Source of the DNA: Aeromonas dhakensis
Lineage (GTDB): Bacteria > Pseudomonadota > Gammaproteobacteria > Enterobacterales > Aeromonadaceae
Direction: 5' to 3'
NCBI RefSeq assembly: GCF_000820305.1
Contig: NZ_CDBH01000045.1
Coordinates: 62,001-126,000 of the forward strand
DNA length: 64,000 nt
The position numbers and the translations under genes are program-made. Below the pieces are notes generated by a model. That model was not told the DNA's origin, made no database searches, and saw nothing but the letters and a program-made list of their open reading frames with translations. This document shows, in pieces, positions 53,983 through 61,625 of the stretch (positions are counted from its first letter, which is position 1; the number at the start of each line of letters is the position of its first letter).

Positions 53983-54507
53983 ATGAACCCGACCGAATCC
54001 AAGCAGCCTCAGCCCGGCCTGACCCATCTCAACCAGAGCGGCGAAGCCCACATGGTGGATGTGACCGACAAGCAGGTGACCGAGCGTGAAGCCCGCGCCG
54101 AGGCGTTTGTCGCCATGGCTCCCGACACCCTGGCCCTGATCCTGAGCGGTCAGCACCACAAGGGGGATGTGTTCGCCACCGCCCGCATCGCCGGCATCAT
54201 GGCGGCCAAGAAGACCTCGGATCTCATTCCCCTCTGCCATCCGCTGGCATTGACCCGGGTGGAGGTAGAGATAGAACCCCAGGCGGCGCAAAATAGGGTC
54301 CATATTCGCACCCTCTGCAAGCTCTCGGGCAAAACAGGGGTGGAAATGGAAGCGCTGACCGCCGCGTCGGTGGCGGCACTGACCATCTACGACATGTGCA
54401 AGGCGGTGCAAAAGGACATGGTGATCGAGCAGGTGCGGCTGGTGGAGAAAAAGGGCGGCAAGTCCGGTCACTTCCAGTTGAATGCCGGTGCAGGAGAAAA
54501 CGCATGA
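53983..54507 (+). CDS. moaC: Cyclic pyranopterin monophosphate synthase MoaC
   Basis: 174 aa. It converts the MoaA product to cyclic pyranopterin monophosphate. Conserved [48 protein letters not shown] and a final KKGGKSGHF. Its TGA overlaps the moaD start. Confidence 0.96.
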   Translation: MNPTESKQPQPGLTHLNQSGEAHMVDVTDKQVTEREARAEAFVAMAPDTLALILSGQHHKGDVFATARIAGIMAAKKTSDLIPLCHPLALTRVEVEIEPQAAQNRVHIRTLCKLSGKTGVEMEALTAASVAALTIYDMCKAVQKDMVIEQVRLVEKKGGKSGHFQLNAGAGENA

Positions 54508-54749
54508 TCAAGGTACTCTTTTTTGCGCAAGTCAGAGAGCTGGTGGCCTGCGACGAGCTGAGCCTGCCCTGTGACTACGTCAGTGCCGAGGCGCTTCGCG
54601 CCGCCTTGTGCGAGCGCGGCGACAAGTGGGCGCTGGCGCTGGAAGCGGGCAAACTGCTGGTGGCGGTCAACCAGACCCTGGTGCCGCTGGATACGCCCCT
54701 TCATGATGGCGATGAGGTCGCCTTTTTCCCGCCGGTGACCGGAGGTTGA
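54504..54749 (+). CDS. moaD: Molybdopterin synthase sulfur carrier subunit MoaD
   Basis: 81 aa ubiquitin-like protein. It ends in GG (PPVTGG), the site of adenylation by MoeB and thiocarboxylation. ATGA overlap with moaC; moaE begins at its stop codon. Confidence 0.95.
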   Translation: MIKVLFFAQVRELVACDELSLPCDYVSAEALRAALCERGDKWALALEAGKLLVAVNQTLVPLDTPLHDGDEVAFFPPVTGG

Positions 54750-55225
54750 TGATGAGCGAGGCAACCATGATCGATCGCATCCTGGTACAGCGGGAAGACT
54801 TCTCGCTGGCTGACGAATATGCCCGTCTCGCCGCCCGGCAGGACACCGGCGCCGTGGTCAGTTTTGTCGGCAAGGTGCGCGACTTCAATCAGGGGGAGCA
54901 CGTGAAGGGGCTGGCCCTCGAGCACTACCCCGGCATGACAGAGAAGGCGCTGACGGACATAGTGGCCGAGGCCCGCAGCCGTTGGCCCCTGCAGGAGTGC
55001 ACCCTGATCCACCGCATCGGCGAGCTGCTGCTCGGCGATCAGATCGTGCTGGTGGTGGTGAGCAGTGCCCACCGCGAGGCCGCCTTCGAGGCCTGCCACT
55101 TCATCATGGATTTCTTGAAAACCCGGGCGCCGTTCTGGAAAAAAGAGCTGACCGCCGAAGGAGTACAACGCTGGGTCGAGGCCAAGGAGAGCGACAACAC
55201 TGCCGCCGCCCGCTGGCAAGCTTGA
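54749..55225 (+). CDS. moaE: Molybdopterin synthase catalytic subunit MoaE
   Basis: 158 aa. With MoaD it inserts two sulfurs to make molybdopterin. Conserved TGAVVSFVGKVRDFNQG, LEHYPGMTEKAL, HRIGELLLGDQIV and FLKTRAPFWKKE (catalytic lysines). GGAGG is 3 bases before the ATG at 54749 and 6 before the next ATG at 54752, which may be the true start. Confidence 0.95.
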   Translation: MMSEATMIDRILVQREDFSLADEYARLAARQDTGAVVSFVGKVRDFNQGEHVKGLALEHYPGMTEKALTDIVAEARSRWPLQECTLIHRIGELLLGDQIVLVVVSSAHREAAFEACHFIMDFLKTRAPFWKKELTAEGVQRWVEAKESDNTAAARWQA

Positions 55226-55256
55226 CCTGTTCAAGGGGGCTGGCTCATCGGGAGCC

Positions 55257-55279
55257 GCGGCCCCTGTTTTCGGGGCCGC
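55257..55279 (+). repeat. GC-rich hairpin between moaE and modA
   Basis: GCGGCCCC and GGGGCCGC pair across a T-rich loop of 7 bases. No T run follows; it may partly end the moa transcript. I did not find a recognisable ModE operator in the 103-base gap. Confidence 0.45.
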
Positions 55280-55328
55280 CCCCTTGGCTGGGGAGCGATA
55301 GAAGCGGCCCCACTCAGGAGGTAAAGGA

Positions 55329-56057
55329 ATGAAACCGCTGTTATCCGTTGTCATCGCCGGGGTCTGCGCCAGTGCGCTGCAGGCTGGTGCCGTGCAGGCC
55401 GACGAGGTCAAGGTGGCCGTGGCCGCCAACTTCAAGGGCACCATAGAGCGCATCGGCAAGGCGTTCACCGCCAAGACCGGCCATACCCTGGCCATCTCCT
55501 CTGCCGCGACCGGGGTGCTCTACACCCAGATAAGCCACGGCGCCCCGTTCGATCTCTTCCTCTCCGCCGACGTGAAAACCCCGCAGAAGCTGGAGCAGGA
55601 GGGCAAGGGCAGCGAACGTTTCACCTACGCCATCGGCCAGCTGGGTCTGTGGCAGAAGGGGGGGCCGGCTCCTGACGAGGCAACCCTGCGCGGCTGGAAG
55701 GGCAACCTCGCCATCGCCAACCCGAAAACCGCTCCCTACGGCACTGCCGCCATGGCGACCCTCGACCATCTCAAGATCGATCCCAAGCAGTACCGTCTGC
55801 TGACCGGCACCAACATCGGCCAGACCTGGCAGTTCGTCGACACCGGCAACGCCGAGCTGGGCTTCGTCGCCTGGGCCAACCTGGTGGAGGCGGGCAAGAC
55901 CAGTGAAGCCTGGGCCGTGCCGGCCGACTTCTATCCGCCCATTGAACAGCAGGGGCTGGTATTGAAGAAAGGGGCGGCGGTCGAGGCGCTGGTGGCCTGG
56001 CTCAAGGGGCCGGGTCAGGCAGAGATCAAGGCGGCGGGTTATGCGCTGCCCCAGTGA
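55329..56057 (+). CDS. modA: Molybdate ABC transporter substrate-binding protein ModA
   Basis: 242 aa. The signal peptide is cleaved near AVQA-DEV. The mature protein has VAVAANFKGTIERIGKAF, SSAATGVLYTQISHGAPFDLFLSAD and NIGQTWQFVDTGNAELGFVA, which carry the molybdate-binding serines and other contacts of ModA. Ribosome site AGGAGG stands 8 bases before the ATG. Confidence 0.95.
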   Translation: MKPLLSVVIAGVCASALQAGAVQADEVKVAVAANFKGTIERIGKAFTAKTGHTLAISSAATGVLYTQISHGAPFDLFLSADVKTPQKLEQEGKGSERFTYAIGQLGLWQKGGPAPDEATLRGWKGNLAIANPKTAPYGTAAMATLDHLKIDPKQYRLLTGTNIGQTWQFVDTGNAELGFVAWANLVEAGKTSEAWAVPADFYPPIEQQGLVLKKGAAVEALVAWLKGPGQAEIKAAGYALPQ

Positions 56058-56082
56058 TGGCGCAACCATACACCTGACTGAT

Positions 56083-56111
56083 GAGTGGCCGGCCCTCGGG
56101 TCGGCCCACTC
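56083..56111 (+). repeat. Hairpin between modA and modB
   Basis: GAGTGGCCG and CGGCCCACTC can pair with one bulge. It could trim or stabilise the modA end of the message, since a binding protein is needed in excess over its permease. That role is inference. Confidence 0.4.
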
Positions 56112-56131
56112 TTGCGATAAGGATGCACACC

Positions 56132-56212
56132 ATGCCGTTGCCTGAATTCATCTGGGAATGCGGCTCAATCGATGTGTCTGGTTCTGGCGTTGGGAGTGCG
56201 TCCGATGAGTGA
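56132..56212 (+). CDS. Possible 26-codon upstream frame overlapping the modB start
   Basis: An ATG with AAGGA 8 bases upstream opens a 26-residue frame (MPLPEFIWECGSIDVSGS...). Its TGA (56210-56212) lies 3 bases downstream of the modB ATG codon at 56205-56207. Such an overlap could couple modB translation. Whether the peptide is made is unknown. Confidence 0.35.
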   Translation: MPLPEFIWECGSIDVSGSGVGSASDE

Positions 56213-56885
56213 AGGGGATCTGCTGGCGGTCTGGCTCACCCTGAGGCTGGCAGCCAGCACCACCGCCATCCTGCTGCTGCTCTCGCCGCCGCTGGCCTGG
56301 TGGCTGTCGCGCAGCCAGCACAGGCTCAGACCCGTGGTGGAGGCCTTGGTGGCGCTGCCGCTGGTACTGCCGCCCACGGTGCTCGGCTTCTATCTGCTGC
56401 TGGCCTTCTCCCCCTCCTATGGCCTGGGCGCCTGGTGGCGCGACACCTTCGGGGCGCCGCTCGCCTTCAGTTTTACTGGCCTGCTGCTCGCCTCCATCCT
56501 CTATTCGCTCCCCTTCGTGGTGCAGCCGCTCACCTCCGCCTTCGTCAACATGGGCAACAAGGAGCTGGAGGCCGCCGCCACCCTGGGGTTTGGCCCGCTG
56601 GAGCGCTTCTTTCACATCATCTTGCCGATGACGCTGCCCAGCTTCGTGATGGCGGCGGCGCTCGGCTTTGCCCACACCCTGGGGGAGTTCGGGGTGGTGC
56701 TGATGATTGGCGGCAACATCCCGGGCGAAACCCAGGTGCTCTCCATCGCCCTGTTTGATCACGTGGAGACGATGGACTATCAAAACGCCCACCTGCTGGC
56801 GGGCGGCCTGATGGGCTTCTCGCTGGTGATGCTGGTGCTGGTGTACGGGGTGCTGCAGCGCCGGCAACGGAGGCTGTTCGGATGA
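56205..56885 (+). CDS. modB: Molybdate ABC transporter permease ModB
   Basis: 226 aa with five membrane helices and the EAA-type loop ELEAAATLGFGPLERFFHIILP. LPPTVLGFYLLLAFS is typical of ModB. The ATG used has GGGAG 8 bases upstream. Its TGA overlaps the modC start. Confidence 0.95.
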   Translation: MSEGDLLAVWLTLRLAASTTAILLLLSPPLAWWLSRSQHRLRPVVEALVALPLVLPPTVLGFYLLLAFSPSYGLGAWWRDTFGAPLAFSFTGLLLASILYSLPFVVQPLTSAFVNMGNKELEAAATLGFGPLERFFHIILPMTLPSFVMAAALGFAHTLGEFGVVLMIGGNIPGETQVLSIALFDHVETMDYQNAHLLAGGLMGFSLVMLVLVYGVLQRRQRRLFG

Positions 56886-57958
56886 ACGACACCGGCAAGG
56901 TGAAACCGCTGCAACTCAAGGCGAGGCGGGCGTTCGGCGCCTTTAGCCTCGATTGTGAACTGGCCCTGGAGCTTGGGGGGATCCTCGGTCTGTTCGGCCC
57001 CTCAGGTTGCGGTAAGAGCAGCCTGCTGCGCATCATCGCCGGGCTGGATCGTGCGCCGGGTGACACGTTGAACTGGCAGGGCAGGGGGCTGAGCGATCTG
57101 CTGCCCGAGGCGCGCCGCATCGGCCTGGTGTTTCAGGATTCGCGTCTCTTCCCCCATCTGAGCGTGCTCGGCAACCTGCAACTGGCTGCCCGCAAGGGGC
57201 GGGGGCGCTGGCAACCCGAGGCGCTGGCGACCCGGCTCGGTTTTGCCGAACTGCTGCCCCAGCCGGCCCACGGCCTCTCCGGCGGCCAGCGCCAGCGGGT
57301 GGCACTGGCCCGGGCCTTGTTGGCCGAGCCCGATCTGCTGCTGCTCGATGAACCTTTCTCTGCGCTGGACAGACGCAGCCGCATCCATCAGGCCCACGTG
57401 CTCAAGGGTTTGCAGCAGGAGAGCGGTATCCCGATGATCTTCGTCAGCCACGCCATGGAGGAGGTGAGCCTGCTCTGCGATCAGCTGGTGCTGCTGGCGG
57501 ATGGCCGGGTGGAGGCACAAGGTCGGCCGAGCGATATCTTTGCACGCACCGATCTCTCGCTTGCCAGTCGCGACGACGCCGGGGTGATGCTGGCGGCGAG
57601 CCTCTCTCACTACGATGAAGAGGAGCAGATGGCGACCCTGCAGCTCGGCGAGCAGCAGTTGCGAGTCACCATGACCCAGGTGCCGGACGACGGCGGCCCC
57701 CTGCAGATCAAGGTGGCCGGGCGGGACGTGGTGATTGCCACCGCCCCCATCGAGCACTCCAGCCTATCCAACTGCCTCACCACCCGATTGCTGGCCGAAC
57801 GCGAGGTGCGCCCCGGCCAGACCCTGTTGCAGTTGGCGCTGGGTCAGCAGATACTGCTGGCCCGGATCACCAGCCGCTCCGCCAGACGGCTGGCGCTCGC
57901 CCCGAACCAGCAGATCTACGCCTACATCAAGGCGGTGAGTCTGGTCAGCGAGGGTTGA
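56882..57958 (+). CDS. modC: Molybdate ABC transporter ATP-binding protein ModC
   Basis: 358 aa. Walker A G39-S46 (GPSGCGKS), signature LSGGQRQRVALARALL, Walker B LLLLDEPFSALD, switch histidine in FVSHAMEEV, then a C-terminal molybdate-binding Mop/TOBE domain (residues about 285-355). ATGA overlap with modB. Confidence 0.95.
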   Translation: MNDTGKVKPLQLKARRAFGAFSLDCELALELGGILGLFGPSGCGKSSLLRIIAGLDRAPGDTLNWQGRGLSDLLPEARRIGLVFQDSRLFPHLSVLGNLQLAARKGRGRWQPEALATRLGFAELLPQPAHGLSGGQRQRVALARALLAEPDLLLLDEPFSALDRRSRIHQAHVLKGLQQESGIPMIFVSHAMEEVSLLCDQLVLLADGRVEAQGRPSDIFARTDLSLASRDDAGVMLAASLSHYDEEEQMATLQLGEQQLRVTMTQVPDDGGPLQIKVAGRDVVIATAPIEHSSLSNCLTTRLLAEREVRPGQTLLQLALGQQILLARITSRSARRLALAPNQQIYAYIKAVSLVSEG

Positions 57959-58022
57959 GCGGATTGCAGAAGAGGCAGAAAATCAGAATGGTTCAGCGGA
58001 TGAGTCGAGAGGCAATGAACTG

Positions 58023-58799
58023 ATGCGCCGCAATCAGGTGATGAAATCCAACGGTCTTGCCCTGCGCAGCGCGGGGGAGGGCCCCTTGCTGTTGCTGCTG
58101 CACGGGCTGGGCTCCTCCAGCCTCGACTGGCAGGCGCAGATCGAACGCTTTTCCGAACACTACCGGGTGGTGGCGCTGGATCTGCGCGGCCACGGCCAGA
58201 GCATGCAGGAGGGGCCGTTCGATGTGGCGACCCTGGCGGCTGACGTGGTGAACTGGCTCGACGAACAGCCTGAGCCCGCCTGGGTGGTGGGGCTCTCCTT
58301 GGGGGCCATGGTGGCGCTGGAGCTGGCGTTGCAGTTGCCGCACAAGGTGCAGGGGCTGGTGCTGGTCAACGGCTTCAGCGAATTTCTGTTGGAAACGCCA
58401 AAAGAGCAGGAGCGCTTTGCCCAGCGCCTCAAGTGGCTGCGCTGGTTCGGCTTGCGGCCGCTCGCCTGGTGGCTTGGCCGCGAGCTCTTTCCCGGCCCCG
58501 ACCTTGCCCAGGTGCGTCACACCTTCCGGCTGCGTTTCGTGCGCAACAAGAAGAAAACCTACAAGGCGCTGCTGGAGGCGCTGCCCGGCTGGTCGGTGCG
58601 CGCCCGGCTTGGCAACATCTGGCAGCCGGTGGCCATCATCTCCACCAGCCACGACTATCTGCCGCTCGCCAAACGGGTGGAGCAGTTCGCCTCTCTGCCC
58701 AACGCCACCATCCACACCCCCAATGGCCACCACGCCTGGCCGGCGGAAGATCCCTCCGGCTTCAATCATTTGCTTCACCGGATTTTAGAAACTCATTAA
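58023..58799 (+). CDS. Alpha/beta hydrolase
   Basis: 258 aa. The oxyanion region is LLLLHGLGSSSLDW, the nucleophile elbow GLSLGAM, and the catalytic His is near the end in GHHAWPAEDP. Substrate cannot be told from sequence. It begins 64 bases after modC on the same strand and could be cotranscribed. It is the left border of the ParM/Bor islet. An ATG at 58041 is an alternative start. Confidence 0.8.
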   Translation: MRRNQVMKSNGLALRSAGEGPLLLLLHGLGSSSLDWQAQIERFSEHYRVVALDLRGHGQSMQEGPFDVATLAADVVNWLDEQPEPAWVVGLSLGAMVALELALQLPHKVQGLVLVNGFSEFLLETPKEQERFAQRLKWLRWFGLRPLAWWLGRELFPGPDLAQVRHTFRLRFVRNKKKTYKALLEALPGWSVRARLGNIWQPVAIISTSHDYLPLAKRVEQFASLPNATIHTPNGHHAWPAEDPSGFNHLLHRILETH

Positions 58800-58830
58800 A
58801 CTAGTCGCCCTTTTATTCCGTGTATGTATT

Positions 58831-58873
58831 GGTCCGATCGCCTTGCCACGCAAAAAGGCAAGGCAATCGGACC
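58831..58873. repeat. Long interrupted inverted repeat upstream of parM
   Basis: GGTCCGAT-C-GCCTTGCC (58831-58847) pairs with GGCAAGGC-A-ATCGGACC (58857-58873), 16 of 17 positions, around a 9-base loop. It stands 30 bases before the parM ATG. It could be the terminator of the hydrolase gene, but the T run after it is poor. A partition-site or operator role is possible; the iterated 11-bp repeats of plasmid parC are not seen. Confidence 0.6.
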
Positions 58874-58902
58874 CATTTTGCTCTATCAACAGGTATTTCC
58901 TC

Positions 58903-59946
58903 ATGTCTGAAGTAATGAAAATGGCCATCGATGATGGTTCAACCAACGTCAAGGTGAGCTGGATTGAGAACAAGGTGCTCAAGACCATCATCTCTCCCAA
59001 CTCCTTTCGCAAGGACTGGAAGAGCGCCGCCTTGCGCAAGGACAAGAAGATCTACAACTACGAGATAGGCAACACCAAGTACACCTATGACGCCACGTCC
59101 GACAAGTCGCTGGCGACCACCCACGTGGAGTATCAGTACGATGATCTGAACCTGCTCTCCGTGCATCACGCCCTGCTGCAGACCGGCGTGACCCCCTGTG
59201 ATGTGGCCATCACCGTGACCCTGCCCATCACCGAGTTCTACAACCCGGACGATTGTCAGCGCAACGAGGATAAGATCGAGAAGAAGCGCCGCAACCTGAT
59301 GCGGGCCATCTCCCTCAACAAGGGGGAACTGTTCAACATCGTCAGCGTGGAAGTGATGCCGGAGAGCCTGCCTGCGGCGCTCTCCCGTCTGATCGGTTCG
59401 GGCTGCAACGAGTTTACCAAGACCCTGGTGATCGATTGTGGCGGTACCACCCTCGATATGGGGATCATCGTCGGCGAGTTTGACGATGTCTCCGATGTCT
59501 ATGGCAACAACGAGATTGGTGTCTCCATGGTGACCGATGCCGTGCGCAAGGCACTGGCGGCGGCGGACAGCGATTCCAGTTATCTGGTGGCCAACGAGTT
59601 CATCAAGCGTCGCCACGACATGAGCTTCGTGCGCGATGTGGTGAACGACGAGAGCCAGATCCCCAAGATCCTCGAGAAGATGCAGAACAAGATCGACGAA
59701 CTGGGCTCCCAGGTAGCGCATGAAGCGAAGAAGTTTGCCAAGAACCCGAACCGTGTTTACCTGGTCGGGGGCGGGGCGTCGCTTATCCACGAAGCAATCA
59801 AGAACGCCTACCCGACTCTGGGTGACAGGGTCGAACTGCTGGACGATGCCCAGTCAGCCCTGGCTCGCGAGATCTGCCTCTACACCACCGAAGAAGAGGA
59901 AGTGTACCGCGAAGCAGCCGTGATGGCCGAGGTTGGCGATGAGTAG
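58903..59946 (+). CDS. parM: ParM/StbA-like actin-family plasmid segregation protein
   Basis: 347 aa (R1 ParM is 320). It matches R1 ParM along its length: DDGSTNVKVSW at 10-20, SPNSFRKDW, VHHALLQTGV, VTLPITEFY, VMPESLPA (E154), IDCGGTTLDMG (D178, phosphate binding and catalysis), IGVSMVTDAV and VYLVGGGASLI. All ATPase landmarks are intact. The C-terminus has an acidic tail (TTEEEEVYREA) beyond the plasmid protein. ParM forms ATP-driven filaments that push plasmid copies apart. Here it lies in chromosomal housekeeping genes. It overlaps the next gene by 8 bases. Confidence 0.9.
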   Translation: MSEVMKMAIDDGSTNVKVSWIENKVLKTIISPNSFRKDWKSAALRKDKKIYNYEIGNTKYTYDATSDKSLATTHVEYQYDDLNLLSVHHALLQTGVTPCDVAITVTLPITEFYNPDDCQRNEDKIEKKRRNLMRAISLNKGELFNIVSVEVMPESLPAALSRLIGSGCNEFTKTLVIDCGGTTLDMGIIVGEFDDVSDVYGNNEIGVSMVTDAVRKALAAADSDSSYLVANEFIKRRHDMSFVRDVVNDESQIPKILEKMQNKIDELGSQVAHEAKKFAKNPNRVYLVGGGASLIHEAIKNAYPTLGDRVELLDDAQSALAREICLYTTEEEEVYREAAVMAEVGDE

Positions 59947-60757
59947 TCAACTCAAGCGCATGACCTTCTCCATCTATATGGATCCGGGTGCGCTGGAGTC
60001 TGATCGCTACGCAGTCGGGGTATTGCAGAACTGGTACCAACGGGCCCGCAAGATCCAGGATGGCAGCGAGGAGTTCGACTTCTCCAAGAGTCGTTTCCAC
60101 AAGGATATCTATCTCTCCGGCATGTTCATGTATGTGCTGGCGCCCAACCTCTGCAAGGCCATTGCCAATGCGCTGGGTCCCGAGCAGGTAAGCATGACCA
60201 CCTTGCGTCATGCCTTTGCCAGTTGTGGCTTCAACCTGGGAGAGGAGAGTGCATCGGCGCAACCTGCTGCCGATCTCATGATCGAGCAGATAGTGGCCAG
60301 ATTATCCCCCCGGCTTGGCCAGGGTGATACCGGCGGGCTGGTGGATGAAATCGTTCAGCGTCTGGGTCAGCAAGCCGCCGTGTCCTCTTCGGACAGTCTG
60401 GTGGAAGAGATCATCAGCCGACTTGGAGAGCAGCAACCAACCGAGCTGTGGGATGAGTTGCGGCAGGGAATGCCGGCTCCTCTTGATCATGAACAGCTGG
60501 CCGAGGCGATCGCGGGCAAGTTGCCATCAGCGACTGGTGAGCAGGACCTGGCGCCGCTGCAGAGCAGCATTCAACAGCTCTCTCGCCAACTGGAAGAGCA
60601 GTCGCGGCTTATTCGTGAGCAGCATCGGTTGATCCAGCGTCTGGCCAGTGCCCCTGGTCGCCAAATGACGGCAGCGGGGGAGGCCGAGCCGCTGGTGGAA
60701 GATCTCTCCAACCAGGTGGCCAACATGAAAAAGGTCAAGGCCAAAGGGATCTTCTAA
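59939..60757 (+). CDS. Long ParR-like partner of ParM
   Basis: 272 aa. The N-terminal 80 residues look like a ParR-type DNA-binding domain (RMTFSIYMDPGALESDRYAVGVLQNW, then YLSGMFMYVLAPNLCKAI). The rest is unlike plasmid ParR (about 117 aa): three to four related helical units of pattern L-x-[DE]-[EQ]-I-[VI]-x-R-L (near 105-185), a predicted coiled coil (LQSSIQQLSRQLEEQSRLI...) and a basic tail NMKKVKAKGIF that may be the ParM-binding peptide. Assignment rests on gene order and weak N-terminal similarity. The ATG overlaps the parM stop region. Confidence 0.68.
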   Translation: MSSQLKRMTFSIYMDPGALESDRYAVGVLQNWYQRARKIQDGSEEFDFSKSRFHKDIYLSGMFMYVLAPNLCKAIANALGPEQVSMTTLRHAFASCGFNLGEESASAQPAADLMIEQIVARLSPRLGQGDTGGLVDEIVQRLGQQAAVSSSDSLVEEIISRLGEQQPTELWDELRQGMPAPLDHEQLAEAIAGKLPSATGEQDLAPLQSSIQQLSRQLEEQSRLIREQHRLIQRLASAPGRQMTAAGEAEPLVEDLSNQVANMKKVKAKGIF

Positions 60758-60790
60758 GGCTTTCTACCGACCATCGCCAGAGTAAGAGAG

Positions 60791-61084
60791 ATGAAAAAAA
60801 TAGTATGGATGGCGTGCGGCGCTTTACTGTTGTCAGGGTGTGCCCAGCAAACCTTCTTCGTACACGAAGGTAACCCGGGTCAGCCAACCCGAGAAGTGAG
60901 CCATGATTTCGTACTGGCGGGGGTTGGCCAGAGTGAGATGGTCGATGCTGCCCTGGCCTGCCATGGTGACTCGAAAAAAGTGGTGCGGTTGGAAATGCAA
61001 CAGAGCCCGCAGGATACCTTGATGACCGTCTTGACGTTGGGAATATATACCCCGAGGACGGCCCGGGTTTATTGCAGTCTGTGA
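60791..61084 (+). CDS. Bor/Iss-family lipoprotein, first copy
   Basis: 97 aa. Lipoprotein signal with lipobox LLSGC. The mature part matches phage lambda Bor: CAQQTFFVHEG, VSHDFVLAGVGQ, AACHG-type Cys region, LGIYTPRTARVYC. It lacks the FVNGLLG-type segment of lambda Bor, reading SPQDTLMTVLT. Bor proteins sit in the outer membrane and raise serum survival in E. coli. It begins 33 bases after the ParR-like gene and may be cotranscribed. Confidence 0.87.
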   Translation: MKKIVWMACGALLLSGCAQQTFFVHEGNPGQPTREVSHDFVLAGVGQSEMVDAALACHGDSKKVVRLEMQQSPQDTLMTVLTLGIYTPRTARVYCSL

Positions 61085-61257
61085 TTTTTGGGTTGACATT
61101 ATAAAGTCTCAAATAAAGCCTTGTTGCCCTCTCTGGATTTTGATAGTGTGCGCGCACCTAGGAACACCCCTTTATTTATATTGTTGATAACTAAAGGGAA
61201 TGCTTCTTTGCGTGGCACCGGCATAGCCGGAAAAATAATATTGTCAGGGATAATAAA
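61085..61257. other. AT-rich spacer between the two Bor genes
   Basis: 173 bases, much more AT-rich than the surroundings. It contains a TTGACA at 61092-61097, a GTGCGCGCAC palindrome near 61150, a CCGGC-ATA-GCCGG hairpin near 61220 and a TATATT, so the second Bor gene may have its own promoter. No clear -35/-10 pair could be fixed. Confidence 0.4.
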
Positions 61258-61548
61258 ATGAAAAAAATGGTATTGACTGCAGCCGTTGCAATGATGATGG
61301 CGGGCTGTGCTCAGCAAGGTTTTACCGTGCATTCCGGTAATGCAGTGAAACCCACCAAAGAAGTGACCCACCACTTCTTCATCTCCGGCCTGGGCCAGAG
61401 CAAAACCATCGATGCTGCTGCCGTTTGCAACGGTGCTGACAAGGTAGTGCGTGTCGAAGCGCAGCATACCTTCATCAATGGTTTGCTGGGCGCTGTGACC
61501 TTTGGGGTCTACACCCCGCGCGAGGCGCGTGTTTACTGCGCCGGTTAA
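61258..61548 (+). CDS. Bor/Iss-family lipoprotein, second copy
   Basis: 96 aa. Lipobox MMAGC. It is closer to lambda Bor than the first copy: CAQQGFTVHSGN, THHFFISGLGQSKTIDAA, FINGLLGAVTFGVYTPREARVYC. The two copies are clearly paralogous but well diverged. A perfect terminator follows 21 bases after the stop. Confidence 0.9.
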   Translation: MKKMVLTAAVAMMMAGCAQQGFTVHSGNAVKPTKEVTHHFFISGLGQSKTIDAAAVCNGADKVVRVEAQHTFINGLLGAVTFGVYTPREARVYCAG

Positions 61549-61569
61549 TTTCCGCCGTACGCATGCTGC

Positions 61570-61597
61570 AAAAAGCCGACCCATGGGTCGGCTTTTT
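61570..61597. terminator. Bidirectional terminator between bor and moeB
   Basis: A perfect palindromic stem AAAAAGCCGACCC / GGGTCGGCTTTTT around ATG-type centre with T runs on both strands. It separates the islet from the convergent moeB. Confidence 0.92.
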
Positions 61598-61625
61598 TGT
61601 TGGAGCAAAGGCTCGTTGAGGTGAT

